From Ardenticatenales bacterium (GTDB taxonomy: Bacteria; Chloroflexota; Anaerolineae; Promineifilales; Promineifilaceae): a DNA stretch of 55,494 nucleotides. The position numbers were made by a program, and so were the translations under genes. The notes beneath the pieces are model-generated. The model was not told where the DNA came from and did no database searches. It was given only the letters and a program-made list of their open reading frames with translations. The stretch covers positions 1 to 55,494 of the forward strand of contig JACKBM010000046.1 in assembly GCA_020634575.1 (NCBI GenBank). Direction: 5' to 3'. This document shows positions 1-8,741 of this stretch, piece by piece. The number at the start of each line of letters is the position of its first letter. The first letter of the stretch is position 1.

Positions 1-64
1 CTAGGCCAGGGTAGGCTTTGCCACACACCAGAGTTGATGCAGTCATTGTTTGACCGCTAAACAA

Positions 65-97
65 AAACAGGGTGGTTCACATGGAACCACCCTGTTT
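65..97 (-). terminator. Rho-independent terminator downstream of the SDR gene
   Basis: A 14-bp perfect inverted repeat (65-78 and 84-97) has a 5-nt loop. Read on the minus strand it is followed by a T-rich run, so it fits an intrinsic terminator for the minus-strand dehydrogenase gene ending at 160. The rest of positions 1-159 shows no supportable gene. Confidence 0.7.
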
Positions 98-159
98 GCA
101 TTTTAGGTCAATTGCAACAGGTGCAGAGGAAATTCAAGCGACCATCGGTGCTGAACTAC

Positions 160-879
160 CTAGGCTGATTTGCGGATGACCACATGGTCCAGCACAATAG
201 CCTCGGACTGAGTGCAGAGCTGGACGATGGCGGCGGCGACATCCTCGATGGGCATCATCCAGGGCTGGCCGGGCGGCACATCCAGGCCGGCTTTCTGGAA
301 AAAGCCGGTGCTCATACCGGCCGGATACACCCCCGTCACCCGAATCCCCCTGTCAGCCAGCTCTAACTTCAACGAATCCGTAAAGCCCCGCGCCCCGTAT
401 TTGCTGGCGGTATAAATCGACCAATCGCCATTCGGCTCCACCCCGGCATTGGAAATCACATTGACGATCTGACCGCCGGCATGGGCTTTGATCAGTGGCA
501 GCGCCGCCCGGGTGACCAGGATGATGCCCAGCAAATTGGTGTTGATTGTCCGAACAATATCGTCGGTGGTTGCGTCGGCTGTGGCGCCTTGCAGCCAGAC
601 GCCGGCATTGCTGATGAGCAAATCCACCTGCCCGGCCTGTGCCCCTATGTGGGCAAAGCTTTGCGCCACAGACTCAGGACTGGTCACATCGCAAACGGCG
701 TAGTCGGCCTGTCCCCCACCAGATCTGATGGCGCCGACAACAGCCTGCAATTTGGCCTCATTCCTGGCCAGGACCCAAACGTGATAACCAGCCGCGGCCA
801 GCTGCTGCGCCAGAACGGCACCCAGGCCGTCGCTGGCCCCTGTAATGACTGCCACTTTTCCATTTGCATCCATGATCAT
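160..879 (-). CDS. Short-chain dehydrogenase/reductase (SDR)
   Basis: A 239-residue classical SDR, expected to be a cytosolic NAD(P)-dependent oxidoreductase of unknown substrate. The glycine-rich cofactor motif TGASDGLG lies at residues 13-20 and NAG at 91-93. The catalytic set N115, S143, Y156 and K160 (YTASK) is intact. R39 after the second beta strand may favour NADP. The ATG at 879 has a GGAG ribosome site about six bases upstream on the minus strand; a second in-frame ATG at 873 is possible. The gene stands alone and ends at a hairpin terminator. The closest functional relatives cannot be decided from sequence alone. Confidence 0.9.
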   Translation of the reverse strand: MIMDANGKVAVITGASDGLGAVLAQQLAAAGYHVWVLARNEAKLQAVVGAIRSGGGQADYAVCDVTSPESVAQSFAHIGAQAGQVDLLISNAGVWLQGATADATTDDIVRTINTNLLGIILVTRAALPLIKAHAGGQIVNVISNAGVEPNGDWSIYTASKYGARGFTDSLKLELADRGIRVTGVYPAGMSTGFFQKAGLDVPPGQPWMMPIEDVAAAIVQLCTQSEAIVLDHVVIRKSA

Positions 880-1036
880 GTTCTCCAGAGTTGCTTGTGG
901 GCTATAGGGGGCTCGGTCACTGTTTGGCCGATGCCGGCCCGATGTATTGGGCTGCGGGAAGATATGAGCCTGTTTTTACCACCCTGTCAGGTGATTGTCC
1001 ATGCCCGGCCGGCGTGGGTGTGGTTACCCCTGGCGT

Positions 1037-3049
1037 TTATTCCGCCACCGTGATAGACATCTGCCAGAACGGCTCAGGACCTGTGGGGGCATTCAGGCTG
1101 AAATTCTGGCCGTCGATGGCGTTGCTTAAACCAATCAGGAACCGGTGCTCGCCTGGCTGGACATAGTCTGGCAGGGTAATTGTTTGCTGCTGAACGTACA
1201 AGTCGCCAATTTGCCAGCGATAGCCCCATTGCCCTTCCGCCGCCACATTGCTCAGCAACTGCCAGTCCGCATCGGCGATCTGGATAAACGGGGTCACGAA
1301 CCATTCGCCCCGGTCTGGATGCAAATCCTCCACGCGCCAGTAGGTTTTCACCATGATTGAGCCCTCGGCTTCATAAGGCGGCGGCGTGAGGATGGTGTAA
1401 CCCAACAGCGTCAGGCCGGCGTCACTGGTCCAGTCGATCACGGTTTGGGGCAGGTTTAGCGCCTCCTGGCGGTCAAAGGGTTGAATGCGGAGGAACGAGA
1501 CGGTGTCGCCATCGCTGGCCCGGATCGACTGGTCGGGAAACCATTCCTCGTGAGCGCCCAATCCCAGCGGGCCCGGCTCGATGTTGCGCAGCAGGTACAA
1601 CAATGGTTCCTGACCGGGCAGTAAAAGAAAGCGAGGATATTGGAGTTCGGGCATGGTATCGACATAGGTCGCGCTCAGGCTGCTGAGCATGGCCGCATTG
1701 TCCTCAGCCACGATCCGGCGGGGCGGGCCTTCGCCGGCTGTCAGCTCTCGAATGGCCGATCCGATGCGGGCAGCATCGGCCAGGGCCCAGCCGTTGAAAT
1801 CCGGGGCGGATGGATTGGCCGCTACGGCCTGACCCGCCGCATAGATATTCAGCCCGAACAGGCCGGCCATTACCAGTAAGGCCCCGCTGAGCGCGGGCCG
1901 CCAGCGGGGCCGGTCGAACAAGGGCGCGATGCCCCAGGCGGCCAGGAGGTGACCGGCCGGTAACGTCAAGAGCAAATAATGCGGATGAACGAGATAGGGT
2001 AAAAACAGGAACCCCACAACTGGCGCCCAAAACCAGGTCAGTAGCACGATGGCCAGCCGGCGCTTTTCATCGTCCTCGCGCAAGGCCAGCAGCGCCCGCC
2101 CCATACCCGCCAGGACAAGCACCAGCAATAAGCCGCTGGCCACTCGCGATAAGGCCGGGCGTGGCGATCTTTCCTCCAGCCCTGCCTGACTTTCGTAATC
2201 CAGGCCGGTCACCAGACGCAAGGCATGATCAACGGCGATGGTGTTGATGCTGAACTCGTTGTTGCTGACGAAGCTCTCCAGCCGTTCGCTATTGCGGTTG
2301 CCTTTTTGTATCAGACCGGCGCCAAAGATGAGCAGACCGGCGCCCAGAAGCAGTGCACCGGCCAAAATGGGGCGTTTGGGCAAGTGGCGCCAATAAAGAG
2401 CAATGAGCGCGGCCACCGGCCCAACGATAGCAATTCCCAGAATATAGCTCAGGACCAATACCGTCAGCGCCAGCATCGCCACAAACAATGGGCGTTCAGC
2501 GCGCTGCTTTGTCACCAGCGCCGGCCATAATCCCCAGGCAAGGAGGGCCAGCAAGAGGGGCAGCAGTCCCTGGACCCAGGGCATCCGGCTGAAATGAACA
2601 ACCCAGGGGCTGATGGCAAAAAGGAAGGCCGCCACAAAAGCGGCTGTCTCACCCAGAAGGCGGCGCGTTGTCAGGAACACCACCCCAATCGCCAGCGTAT
2701 TGAGGGCTGTGACAAACAGATAGACTGACCAGATCGAGCGCCACAGCAGGAGTGGAATCAACTGGAGATAAGCCATGAGCGGCGGATTATCTAGGAAGAC
2801 CGAGGAGGGTTGGCCCGACAGCAAGAGCTCATGGCCTTCAAGGATGCGGAGCGCATCATAGGCTGGATAACCCTCATCAAAACCGTGTCTGACTTCACCC
2901 AGCGCCATGAACCGAAAGACGGCACCGATGATCATGATGAGGGCCAGAAGGCGCCAGGGGAATGATGTTGGCCGTGATCGACCAGCCAGACGGGTTGAAG
3001 CCGCTTGCCCTGCCGGGGCCAGCTCTGCGTCAGCTGCTTTTACCAGCAT
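1037..3049 (-). CDS. GT-C family membrane glycosyltransferase (ArnT/PMT-like)
   Basis: A polytopic membrane protein of 670 residues. The N-terminal membrane segment at about residues 33-50 is followed by an extracytoplasmic loop with the acidic D58-E59 pair (GFDEGYPAYD), typical of GT-C enzymes that use polyprenyl-phosphate sugars. About ten further hydrophobic segments follow, then a soluble C-terminal beta-rich domain from about residue 470. It probably transfers a sugar from a lipid carrier on the outer face of the membrane; donor and acceptor are unknown. I chose the ATG at 3049 because AAGGAG lies just upstream; a longer reading frame reaches 3124 without a good ribosome site. It is divergent from the operon starting at 3308, and the 258-bp gap should hold both promoters. 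Confidence 0.82.
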   Translation of the reverse strand: MLVKAADAELAPAGQAASTRLAGRSRPTSFPWRLLALIMIIGAVFRFMALGEVRHGFDEGYPAYDALRILEGHELLLSGQPSSVFLDNPPLMAYLQLIPLLLWRSIWSVYLFVTALNTLAIGVVFLTTRRLLGETAAFVAAFLFAISPWVVHFSRMPWVQGLLPLLLALLAWGLWPALVTKQRAERPLFVAMLALTVLVLSYILGIAIVGPVAALIALYWRHLPKRPILAGALLLGAGLLIFGAGLIQKGNRNSERLESFVSNNEFSINTIAVDHALRLVTGLDYESQAGLEERSPRPALSRVASGLLLVLVLAGMGRALLALREDDEKRRLAIVLLTWFWAPVVGFLFLPYLVHPHYLLLTLPAGHLLAAWGIAPLFDRPRWRPALSGALLVMAGLFGLNIYAAGQAVAANPSAPDFNGWALADAARIGSAIRELTAGEGPPRRIVAEDNAAMLSSLSATYVDTMPELQYPRFLLLPGQEPLLYLLRNIEPGPLGLGAHEEWFPDQSIRASDGDTVSFLRIQPFDRQEALNLPQTVIDWTSDAGLTLLGYTILTPPPYEAEGSIMVKTYWRVEDLHPDRGEWFVTPFIQIADADWQLLSNVAAEGQWGYRWQIGDLYVQQQTITLPDYVQPGEHRFLIGLSNAIDGQNFSLNAPTGPEPFWQMSITVAE

Positions 3050-3307
3050 AAGCTCCTTATGTTCTCCGCAAGGGACACGCTCCCTATTGAACCATAATCC
3101 AGAAATTGATAGCCGGGCTCTCATAAATTGTTAGGATTGTTTGCTGACGGTTTGGCCGGCCGGTGCATCGACAAATGCAGATTTCGCTGGTAGAAATGAG
3201 CCAGGAATCCTCGCCGTGAGTGGCCAAATATTCCATGTGAACCAGACTGCCTGGCAGTCTGGGAAATCTGATTTGTTAGACAAAGTTGAAGGAAGGAGGT
3301 GCGGGAC

Positions 3308-4066
3308 ATGACCCAGGAATTGCGCGTTCTCATTGCCGGCGAGTCGTGGGAGACGACGAGCATTCATCAGAAGGGCTTTGATATCTTCACGACCACGTTC
3401 TATGAAGAGGGAGTGGGGCCGCTCCAGGCGGCACTGGAAGCAAGCGGCCACGCTGTGACCCACATGCCCAGTCACATCGCCGCGACCAAATTCCCCACGG
3501 AACTGGCTGAACTACAGCAATATGATGTTGTCATGCTCAGCGACATCGGTACGAATACTCTGTTACTGCACCCGGATACGTTTAATAAGTCGAAGCGGCT
3601 GAACAACCGCTTAAAGCTGTTGCGCGAATACACGGCGCAAGGGGGCGGCCTGATCATGGTGGGCGGCTACATGACCTTCCAGGGCATCGACGCCAAGGCC
3701 CGCTACGCCAAATCGCCGGTTGAAGAGGTGCTGCCGGTGACGATGCTGGAGCGGGATGATCGGGTTGAGGTGCCTGAAGGGGTAGAGCCGGCGGTGCAAC
3801 TGGCAGATCATCCTGTTGCGGCCGGGTTGCCTGCGACCTGGCCGGCGCTGCTGGGCTACAACCAGATCATCGCCCGGCCGGAAGCAAGCGTCGTCGCGAC
3901 TGTGGGCAGCGATCCTCTGATCGCGGTTTGGACGTATCAAAAGGGCCGGGCGCTGGCCTTTGCCTCGGATTGCGGCCCGCATTGGGCGCCGCCCGAGTTT
4001 TTGGCCTGGGACGGCTACGGCAAACTATGGTCGCAGATGGTAGGTTGGACGGGAGGAATCTTATGA
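3308..4066 (+). CDS. Glutamine amidotransferase-like protein (PF07090-type)
   Basis: A 252-residue protein resembling the 'putative glutamine amidotransferase' family with a flavodoxin-like class-I GATase fold. Typical features are the early GESWETTSIHQKGFD segment, SDIGTNTLLLHP near residue 80, VGGYMTFQG near 115 and ASDCGPHWAPPEF near the C-terminus. The substrate is unknown, and I see no clear classical GATase Cys-His-Glu triad. A very strong ribosome site (GGAAGGAGGT, 3291-3300) points to the ATG at 3308 rather than a GTG at 3299 that lies inside that site. The stop overlaps the next start (ATGA at 4063), so the gene is translationally coupled to the hydrolase. Confidence 0.85.
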   Translation: MTQELRVLIAGESWETTSIHQKGFDIFTTTFYEEGVGPLQAALEASGHAVTHMPSHIAATKFPTELAELQQYDVVMLSDIGTNTLLLHPDTFNKSKRLNNRLKLLREYTAQGGGLIMVGGYMTFQGIDAKARYAKSPVEEVLPVTMLERDDRVEVPEGVEPAVQLADHPVAAGLPATWPALLGYNQIIARPEASVVATVGSDPLIAVWTYQKGRALAFASDCGPHWAPPEFLAWDGYGKLWSQMVGWTGGIL

Positions 4067-4818
4067 AATTGCATGCTTTAACCTGGGGCGATCCCGCTGC
4101 TGAGCGGTCGGCCGTCCTGATTCATGGCGTTACCTCCAACTCCCAGAGCTGGATTCGGGTTGGCCCCCGGCTGGCCGAGCAAGGCTATTACGTCGTGGCG
4201 CCGGACCTGCGCGGCCACGGCGACAGCCCCAAAGCGGATGGCCATTACAGCCTGGTAGAGATGGCGGCTGATCTGGCTGACACCTGTCCCGCGGCGCCGG
4301 ATTTCCTGATTGGCCATTCTTATGGTGGTGTGATGGCGGTTGTCGTGGAAAAAGAGGGTTTCCTGAACCCGAAATGTGTGGTTTTTGAAGATCCGGTGCT
4401 CCATTTTGCCGATAAGGAACTGCCCGCCACGCTGCTGAAGAACGATGAGGCCAACTTGCCCCGCGATGTGGAAAGCACCATGCGCGCCAACCCCAAATGG
4501 CATCGTCAGGACGCCGAAGGCAAAATCGCCTCGTTACAGTCGATCAACTGGGATCATATGAAGCAGGTGTTTTCCGACAATGCGCCCTGGGATTTGCGTC
4601 AGGATGTGGTGGCGATTGGGCGCCAGAAGCCTGTTTTGTTCATGTTGCCCGAAGACAGTTTCTACGTGCCGGTGCCGGACGCGGACGCGTTGCGGGCAGC
4701 GCTGGGCGACGAGGCCGTGGTGAACGTCCCCGGCACCGGTCATAGTATTCACCGGGATGATCTGGACACGTACATGACGATTCTCAACGAGTTTTTGGCT
4801 CGCGCCGGTGAGGGCTGA
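4063..4818 (+). CDS. Alpha/beta hydrolase
   Basis: A 251-residue alpha/beta-hydrolase-fold enzyme. The oxyanion-hole segment LIHGVTSNSQSW is near residue 20, the nucleophile elbow GHSYGG carries S86, and the likely catalytic histidine is H227 in GTGHSIHRDD. It should hydrolyse an ester, lactone or C-C/C-N bond, with unknown substrate. The ATG at 4063 overlaps the upstream stop as ATGA and is preceded by GGGAGGAATCTT. The frame stays open upstream to 3928, but that stretch overlaps the previous gene and lacks homology-like character. Only 2 bp separate it from the formamidase gene, so the three enzymes very likely act in one pathway. Confidence 0.88.
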   Translation: MKLHALTWGDPAAERSAVLIHGVTSNSQSWIRVGPRLAEQGYYVVAPDLRGHGDSPKADGHYSLVEMAADLADTCPAAPDFLIGHSYGGVMAVVVEKEGFLNPKCVVFEDPVLHFADKELPATLLKNDEANLPRDVESTMRANPKWHRQDAEGKIASLQSINWDHMKQVFSDNAPWDLRQDVVAIGRQKPVLFMLPEDSFYVPVPDADALRAALGDEAVVNVPGTGHSIHRDDLDTYMTILNEFLARAGEG

Positions 4819-4820
4819 TC

Positions 4821-5834
4821 ATGGCGCCCACCCGCCGGCGCTATGTGCCGACGCCTGACCAGTTTGTTTATACCTTTGGCGGCCAGCCCCCGGTCATGAC
4901 GGTCCGGCCGGGGGAGATCCTGGATCTGTTCACCGAGGATGCCCTGGGTGGCCAGGTGCGGGCGGCTGAGGACGTGCCGACTGAGAAGGCGCAATATCCC
5001 TATCTGAACCCGCAGACCGGTCCGTTTTATGTGGATGGGGCCGAACCGGGCGATACGCTGGCGATTCATCTGATCGCGATCCGGCCGGCGCGTGACTGGG
5101 GTGTGAGCACCATCTCGCCCCAGTTTGGCGCCCTTGTCGGCAGCAAGCAGACGGCGAATCTGCAACCAGATTTGCCTGAGCGGGTCTGGATTTATGATGT
5201 GGATGCGGCGGCTGGCGAGGTCATATTTCGGGCGCTGGATTCCGCGTTCAGCACCCGGCTGCCCCTGGATCCCTTCCTGGGCACGGTCGGCGTGGCCCCG
5301 CCACCCCTGGAGGTGCGCAGCGCCCTGGTGCCGGACAGCTTCGGCGGCAACATGGACAGCCATGAGGTGCGCGCCGGCGCCACCCTCTACCTGGGCGTCA
5401 ACGTGCCCGGCGCCCTCTTCTCCATCGGCGATGGCCACTTTGCCATGGGGGATGGCGAGTTGTGCGGCGTGGCCGTGGAAGGGGCGACAAATACGCTGCT
5501 GACGGTGGACGTCCTAAAAGCGACGGCCTGCCCCTGGCCCCGCCTGGAAACGGACGACGAAATCATGGTCGCCGGATCAGCCCGGCCGCTGGAAGACGCT
5601 GTCCGTATTGCCCATACTCAGCTGGTGCGCTGGGTGATGGAAACTGGGTTGTCACTAACAGACAGTTACCAGCTGGTCAGCCAGGCGGCCCGCAGCCGCA
5701 TCGGCAACGTGGTCGACCCGAATTACACCGTGGTGGCCAAAATCGCCAAACGTTATTTGCCGCCGCATGAATGGATGGGTGGACTGCACGCCCAACTGCG
5801 GGCGCGGGGGCAGCAGGCGATGCGCCATCTGTAA
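4821..5834 (+). CDS. Acetamidase/formamidase family protein
   Basis: A 337-residue member of the FmdA/AmdA family, which hydrolyses formamide or short amides to ammonia and the acid. Family hallmarks include FTEDALGGQV near residue 35, the GPFYVDGAEPGDTL strand, NMDSHEVRAGATLYLGV near 180 and GDGHFAMGDGELCGV near 200. These carry the conserved metal-binding His and Asp residues. It is the last gene of the three-gene operon starting at 3308, immediately after the hydrolase stop. The combination suggests breakdown of an amide-containing compound that releases formate and ammonia, but the actual substrate is inference. Confidence 0.9.
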   Translation: MAPTRRRYVPTPDQFVYTFGGQPPVMTVRPGEILDLFTEDALGGQVRAAEDVPTEKAQYPYLNPQTGPFYVDGAEPGDTLAIHLIAIRPARDWGVSTISPQFGALVGSKQTANLQPDLPERVWIYDVDAAAGEVIFRALDSAFSTRLPLDPFLGTVGVAPPPLEVRSALVPDSFGGNMDSHEVRAGATLYLGVNVPGALFSIGDGHFAMGDGELCGVAVEGATNTLLTVDVLKATACPWPRLETDDEIMVAGSARPLEDAVRIAHTQLVRWVMETGLSLTDSYQLVSQAARSRIGNVVDPNYTVVAKIAKRYLPPHEWMGGLHAQLRARGQQAMRHL

Positions 5835-6506
5835 TCAGCCGGCGGTGATGTGGAGGGTAAAAGCCCAACCTTCACCCTGCACTGTCGCCCCATCCATGAG
5901 CGGAAAGTCGAGGGCGAATTGGTGCGTGCCGCTCCAGGGATATTCGGCGTTGAAGCCTTCGCTGGTGACGACGACGAGCTGATCGCCGCTTAGTTCAACG
6001 TCCAGATGGAGTTGTTCGGCACCGGCCGGTCCTGAGCAGCTACCTGTAATCGTCCCCGCCATGTTCAGCGTAACCGCATACGTACCCCATTCTTTGATCA
6101 ACGTATCTTCGTAATTGATGGAGCCGCTGCCGCTGATCGGGTAAGGGCCGCTACCGCTGGCGGCAAACGGGATCTGCCCGACGGCGTCAGGCGTCAGGCC
6201 AGCTACATCCGCCGGTCCCACCAGCACAGCAACCTCGAGATAACCGGCCAGCCCACTACAGGCTGAAGGCGGCTGCGTGGCCGTCGCCGTCGGGAGCGCC
6301 GGGGGCGGGAGGGTTGGCGTGGGTGTCATGGTTGCAGTAGCGGCCGGGATGGTCGGCGTCGCAGTCTGGGTGGGGGTGTTGGTTTGAGTTGGCGTGCTGG
6401 TCTGCGCGGGCTCCGTTGGCTCGCAGCCGGCTGTCAGGCTGCCCACGACCAGAATTGCGATCAGCCACTGTACTATCTTGAATATTGTGTTTCGATAAAT
6501 GGACAT
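5835..6506 (-). CDS. Secreted lipoprotein with Thr/Pro-rich linker
   Basis: A 223-residue predicted lipoprotein. Its type-II signal peptide ends in the lipobox LTAGC with Cys28. It is followed by a low-complexity Thr-Pro linker (residues about 34-80), a layout common in Chloroflexota surface proteins, and then a beta-rich C-terminal domain with two cysteines that I do not recognise. A GGAGGT ribosome site just upstream supports the ATG at 6506; the frame stays open to 6788 without such support. It is the last of three co-oriented surface or membrane genes (8418 down to 5835). The stop codon abuts the convergent formamidase gene with no spacer. Confidence 0.8.
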   Translation of the reverse strand: MSIYRNTIFKIVQWLIAILVVGSLTAGCEPTEPAQTSTPTQTNTPTQTATPTIPAATATMTPTPTLPPPALPTATATQPPSACSGLAGYLEVAVLVGPADVAGLTPDAVGQIPFAASGSGPYPISGSGSINYEDTLIKEWGTYAVTLNMAGTITGSCSGPAGAEQLHLDVELSGDQLVVVTSEGFNAEYPWSGTHQFALDFPLMDGATVQGEGWAFTLHITAG

Positions 6507-6561
6507 TTTGCACCTCCGCGACAAGAAAACCGAAGGTTGCCATACGCATTCAGGGGCTGTT

Positions 6562-7056
6562 TCAGGTGGGGGCCGGCACCAGCCAATCGCCCAGACGCAG
6601 CAGGCGCCGCAACAGCAAGATCCCGTGAACCGCGACCTGGGCCATCGTAGCAAATAGCAGCAGCGGCAGCGCCAGAGTAACGAGCGCGGCGCTGCCGCTG
6701 AAGGTTGCCAGCTGTTGTAACAAGAGCGCCCCGCCCCAGAATAGCAGCAGCAGTCGGGATTGCCGGCCGACGATCCGCCCGCCGTCAACCACGCGCAGCG
6801 GCAGGGTGAAGCCGCGCAGGGCGCCCGCGGCCAGCCCGAGGCAGCCCAGCGGCAGGGCCAGCCAGAGCGCCAGCCGGCCGCCGCTGATAGCCATATAAAG
6901 CGGCACGAGCAAGGTGGTCAGAGCGCCGGCCAAGGCTTCGCCGGCCAGCGAGATACGCCGCTCGCGGCCGGTGAGATAGAGGCCCACCAGCCAGATTGCG
7001 GCACTGCCCAATAGCCCGCCCAGCCCCAGGAGATGGTAGAGGTCGTTGAAATCCAT
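6562..7056 (-). CDS. Hypothetical integral membrane protein
   Basis: A 164-residue, strongly hydrophobic protein with about five predicted membrane segments (roughly residues 8-30, 42-60, 62-80, 100-118 and 122-148). Short basic loops such as TGRERR suggest an inner-membrane topology. I do not recognise a family. It sits between a signal-peptide protein gene (ending 7066) and a lipoprotein gene on the same strand, so it may belong to the same surface unit. Function unknown. Confidence 0.65.
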   Translation of the reverse strand: MDFNDLYHLLGLGGLLGSAAIWLVGLYLTGRERRISLAGEALAGALTTLLVPLYMAISGGRLALWLALPLGCLGLAAGALRGFTLPLRVVDGGRIVGRQSRLLLLFWGGALLLQQLATFSGSAALVTLALPLLLFATMAQVAVHGILLLRRLLRLGDWLVPAPT

Positions 7057-7065
7057 GGTGTTTGC

Positions 7066-8418
7066 CTACATCCTTTTCCATAGGCCGACATAGGCGCTCC
7101 AATAGCTGGCGCCGATGCCTTTGGTGAATTTGCCCGTGGGTCTGACCCGGGTGGCCGTGTCCTGGAACCAGATTTCAGTGGGCCCGGTCACGCCGATGCC
7201 CAGGGAAAAGGTTCCCTTATTTTTGTACGAACCAACCCCTTCAAAGGCATTCAGGCCCACCGGGTTGATCGTGCGGAAATATTCCCAATCGCCGCCGAAG
7301 TTGCCCGACTTGGCCGTGAGCCCAAAGGTGACGCCGCCGCCGAAAAAGCGGTAACGGACCGGCGCTGAGCGGACCTTCGCCCCTGTCTCATCCTTATAAA
7401 TGGCGCGGATATCGACGGCCATGGTCATGCCGGCGCCGAAGCCGCCGAGCTCCATCGTGTTGACGACGCGCATTTCGAAATGATGCGTTTTGCCGGTCCA
7501 GGGCAACTTGTCCTCGTTGGTCGCCCCGCGCGAGATTTCTGAGGCGGCCTCGGCGGCGCTGGCGCCGGGGGAGAGGGGGGCGCCGGCTGGTCCGGCGACG
7601 TCGCCGGGTGGAGAGGGGGTGTTACCGGCCGGTTGGGGTACCACTGCCGGCGCTTCAGCCACGCTCCGGGACAGGCTCCTGCCCGGTTCCGCATCAGCTG
7701 GTGGGGCCACTGCCCCGCGCCGCCACTGATCAATTGCTTTTAGCGCATCGCGTGCCGGCACACCGGAGAGCATCTGAATGAGGACCCAGCTACCCAGCAG
7801 CGCGGCCAGGGCGGTTCCGGCGCTGGCAGCCTGGCCCGGCGTTGGGCTGTTGATGCCCTGGCCCGCCAGGAACTCGGTCAATGTCTGGACCAGGCCAGCC
7901 AGGTCAGGGTTGATGACGATGTCGACTTCCGGCGACGGCGTGTCAGCCTGTTGTTCTGGCAGCAACATGGGCGGTCGCTCTTCAGCCGGGCCCACATCCT
8001 CGTCAGGCTGGGCCGTATTCTCCAGATCCATCGTCTCATTCGCCGGTTCTTCATTGTCAGCACCGGCCGGTTCTTCGATTTCCGTGGCGGCTGGCAGCTC
8101 GTTGGGGCAGGTTGACTCCGGCGGCACGCAAGCGACCAGAATCGAGAATGGGCAATTGGGCCCGCAATTGATCCCGGTCACGTCGATAGGTTCATAACAG
8201 GCCTGGAAGCCATCGTTACAAATGCATGACTTCGTGTAGCTATAGTGGGCGTTGGCGATGTCCATACAATCCGTCTGGACGCAGCCGACGCCGGACAGAC
8301 GCTCCCAGTGGAAACCGTCCGGGCATTCAGGTTCTTGAGCTTTGATTGTTTGAGGAGAAAGTAGCAGAACAAGCCCGACCAGCAAGGATGTGAGCAGCAA
8401 GCGGGGCAGCCGTAACAT
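7066..8418 (-). CDS. Secreted/membrane-anchored protein with Cys-rich N-terminal domain, function unknown
   Basis: A 450-residue protein with a signal peptide (residues about 1-28). A compact Cys-rich module follows, with about ten cysteines in roughly the first 100 mature residues, then an acidic Glu/Pro linker. A hydrophobic helix lies near residue 210 (AGTALAALLGSWVLIQML), followed by a Pro/Ala linker. The C-terminal glycine-rich beta domain of about 150 residues (FFGGGVTFGLTAKSG, GTFSLGIGVTGPTEIWF) resembles a beta-sandwich. The ATG at 8418 has AGGAG eight bases upstream. I do not recognise the family. It begins a likely three-gene unit with the membrane protein and lipoprotein downstream. 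Confidence 0.7.
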   Translation of the reverse strand: MLRLPRLLLTSLLVGLVLLLSPQTIKAQEPECPDGFHWERLSGVGCVQTDCMDIANAHYSYTKSCICNDGFQACYEPIDVTGINCGPNCPFSILVACVPPESTCPNELPAATEIEEPAGADNEEPANETMDLENTAQPDEDVGPAEERPPMLLPEQQADTPSPEVDIVINPDLAGLVQTLTEFLAGQGINSPTPGQAASAGTALAALLGSWVLIQMLSGVPARDALKAIDQWRRGAVAPPADAEPGRSLSRSVAEAPAVVPQPAGNTPSPPGDVAGPAGAPLSPGASAAEAASEISRGATNEDKLPWTGKTHHFEMRVVNTMELGGFGAGMTMAVDIRAIYKDETGAKVRSAPVRYRFFGGGVTFGLTAKSGNFGGDWEYFRTINPVGLNAFEGVGSYKNKGTFSLGIGVTGPTEIWFQDTATRVRPTGKFTKGIGASYWSAYVGLWKRM

Positions 8419-8741
8419 GATCTGGCTCCTATGAGGTTGAAAATACGTTACCAGCATAGGCAGGAATGGCTCTTGTCTGCAAGTAGCGAATGTCACCGCC
8501 CCCGGGTTACAGAATGCGGGTTGCCGGCCCGGCCCGGCCGCTCACCATACCAGGATTAATACTTTCGGTGTATGACGTTACTACCGTCCGTCGCTATCCT
8601 AAGCCTATAGGGAAGTGCGACACAGATGGCACAGATGACAGCGATATCTAAAGCAAAAAAACTGTGTTTTCCGTCCTATCCGTGTCCTCTTTCTCTATTA
8701 GCAACAATAAACTTTTATCAGTTTGCTGAATGGAGACGGAC
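8419..8741. repeat. Intergenic region with a degenerate inverted repeat
   Basis: No gene is supportable in this divergent gap. At about 8618-8695 a degenerate inverted repeat is visible: GACACAGATGGCACAGA on one side and the complement of TCCGTCCTATCCGTGTCC on the other. It resembles a dispersed intergenic palindrome rather than a terminator. Promoters for the two flanking divergent genes must also lie here, but I cannot place them. Confidence 0.35.
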
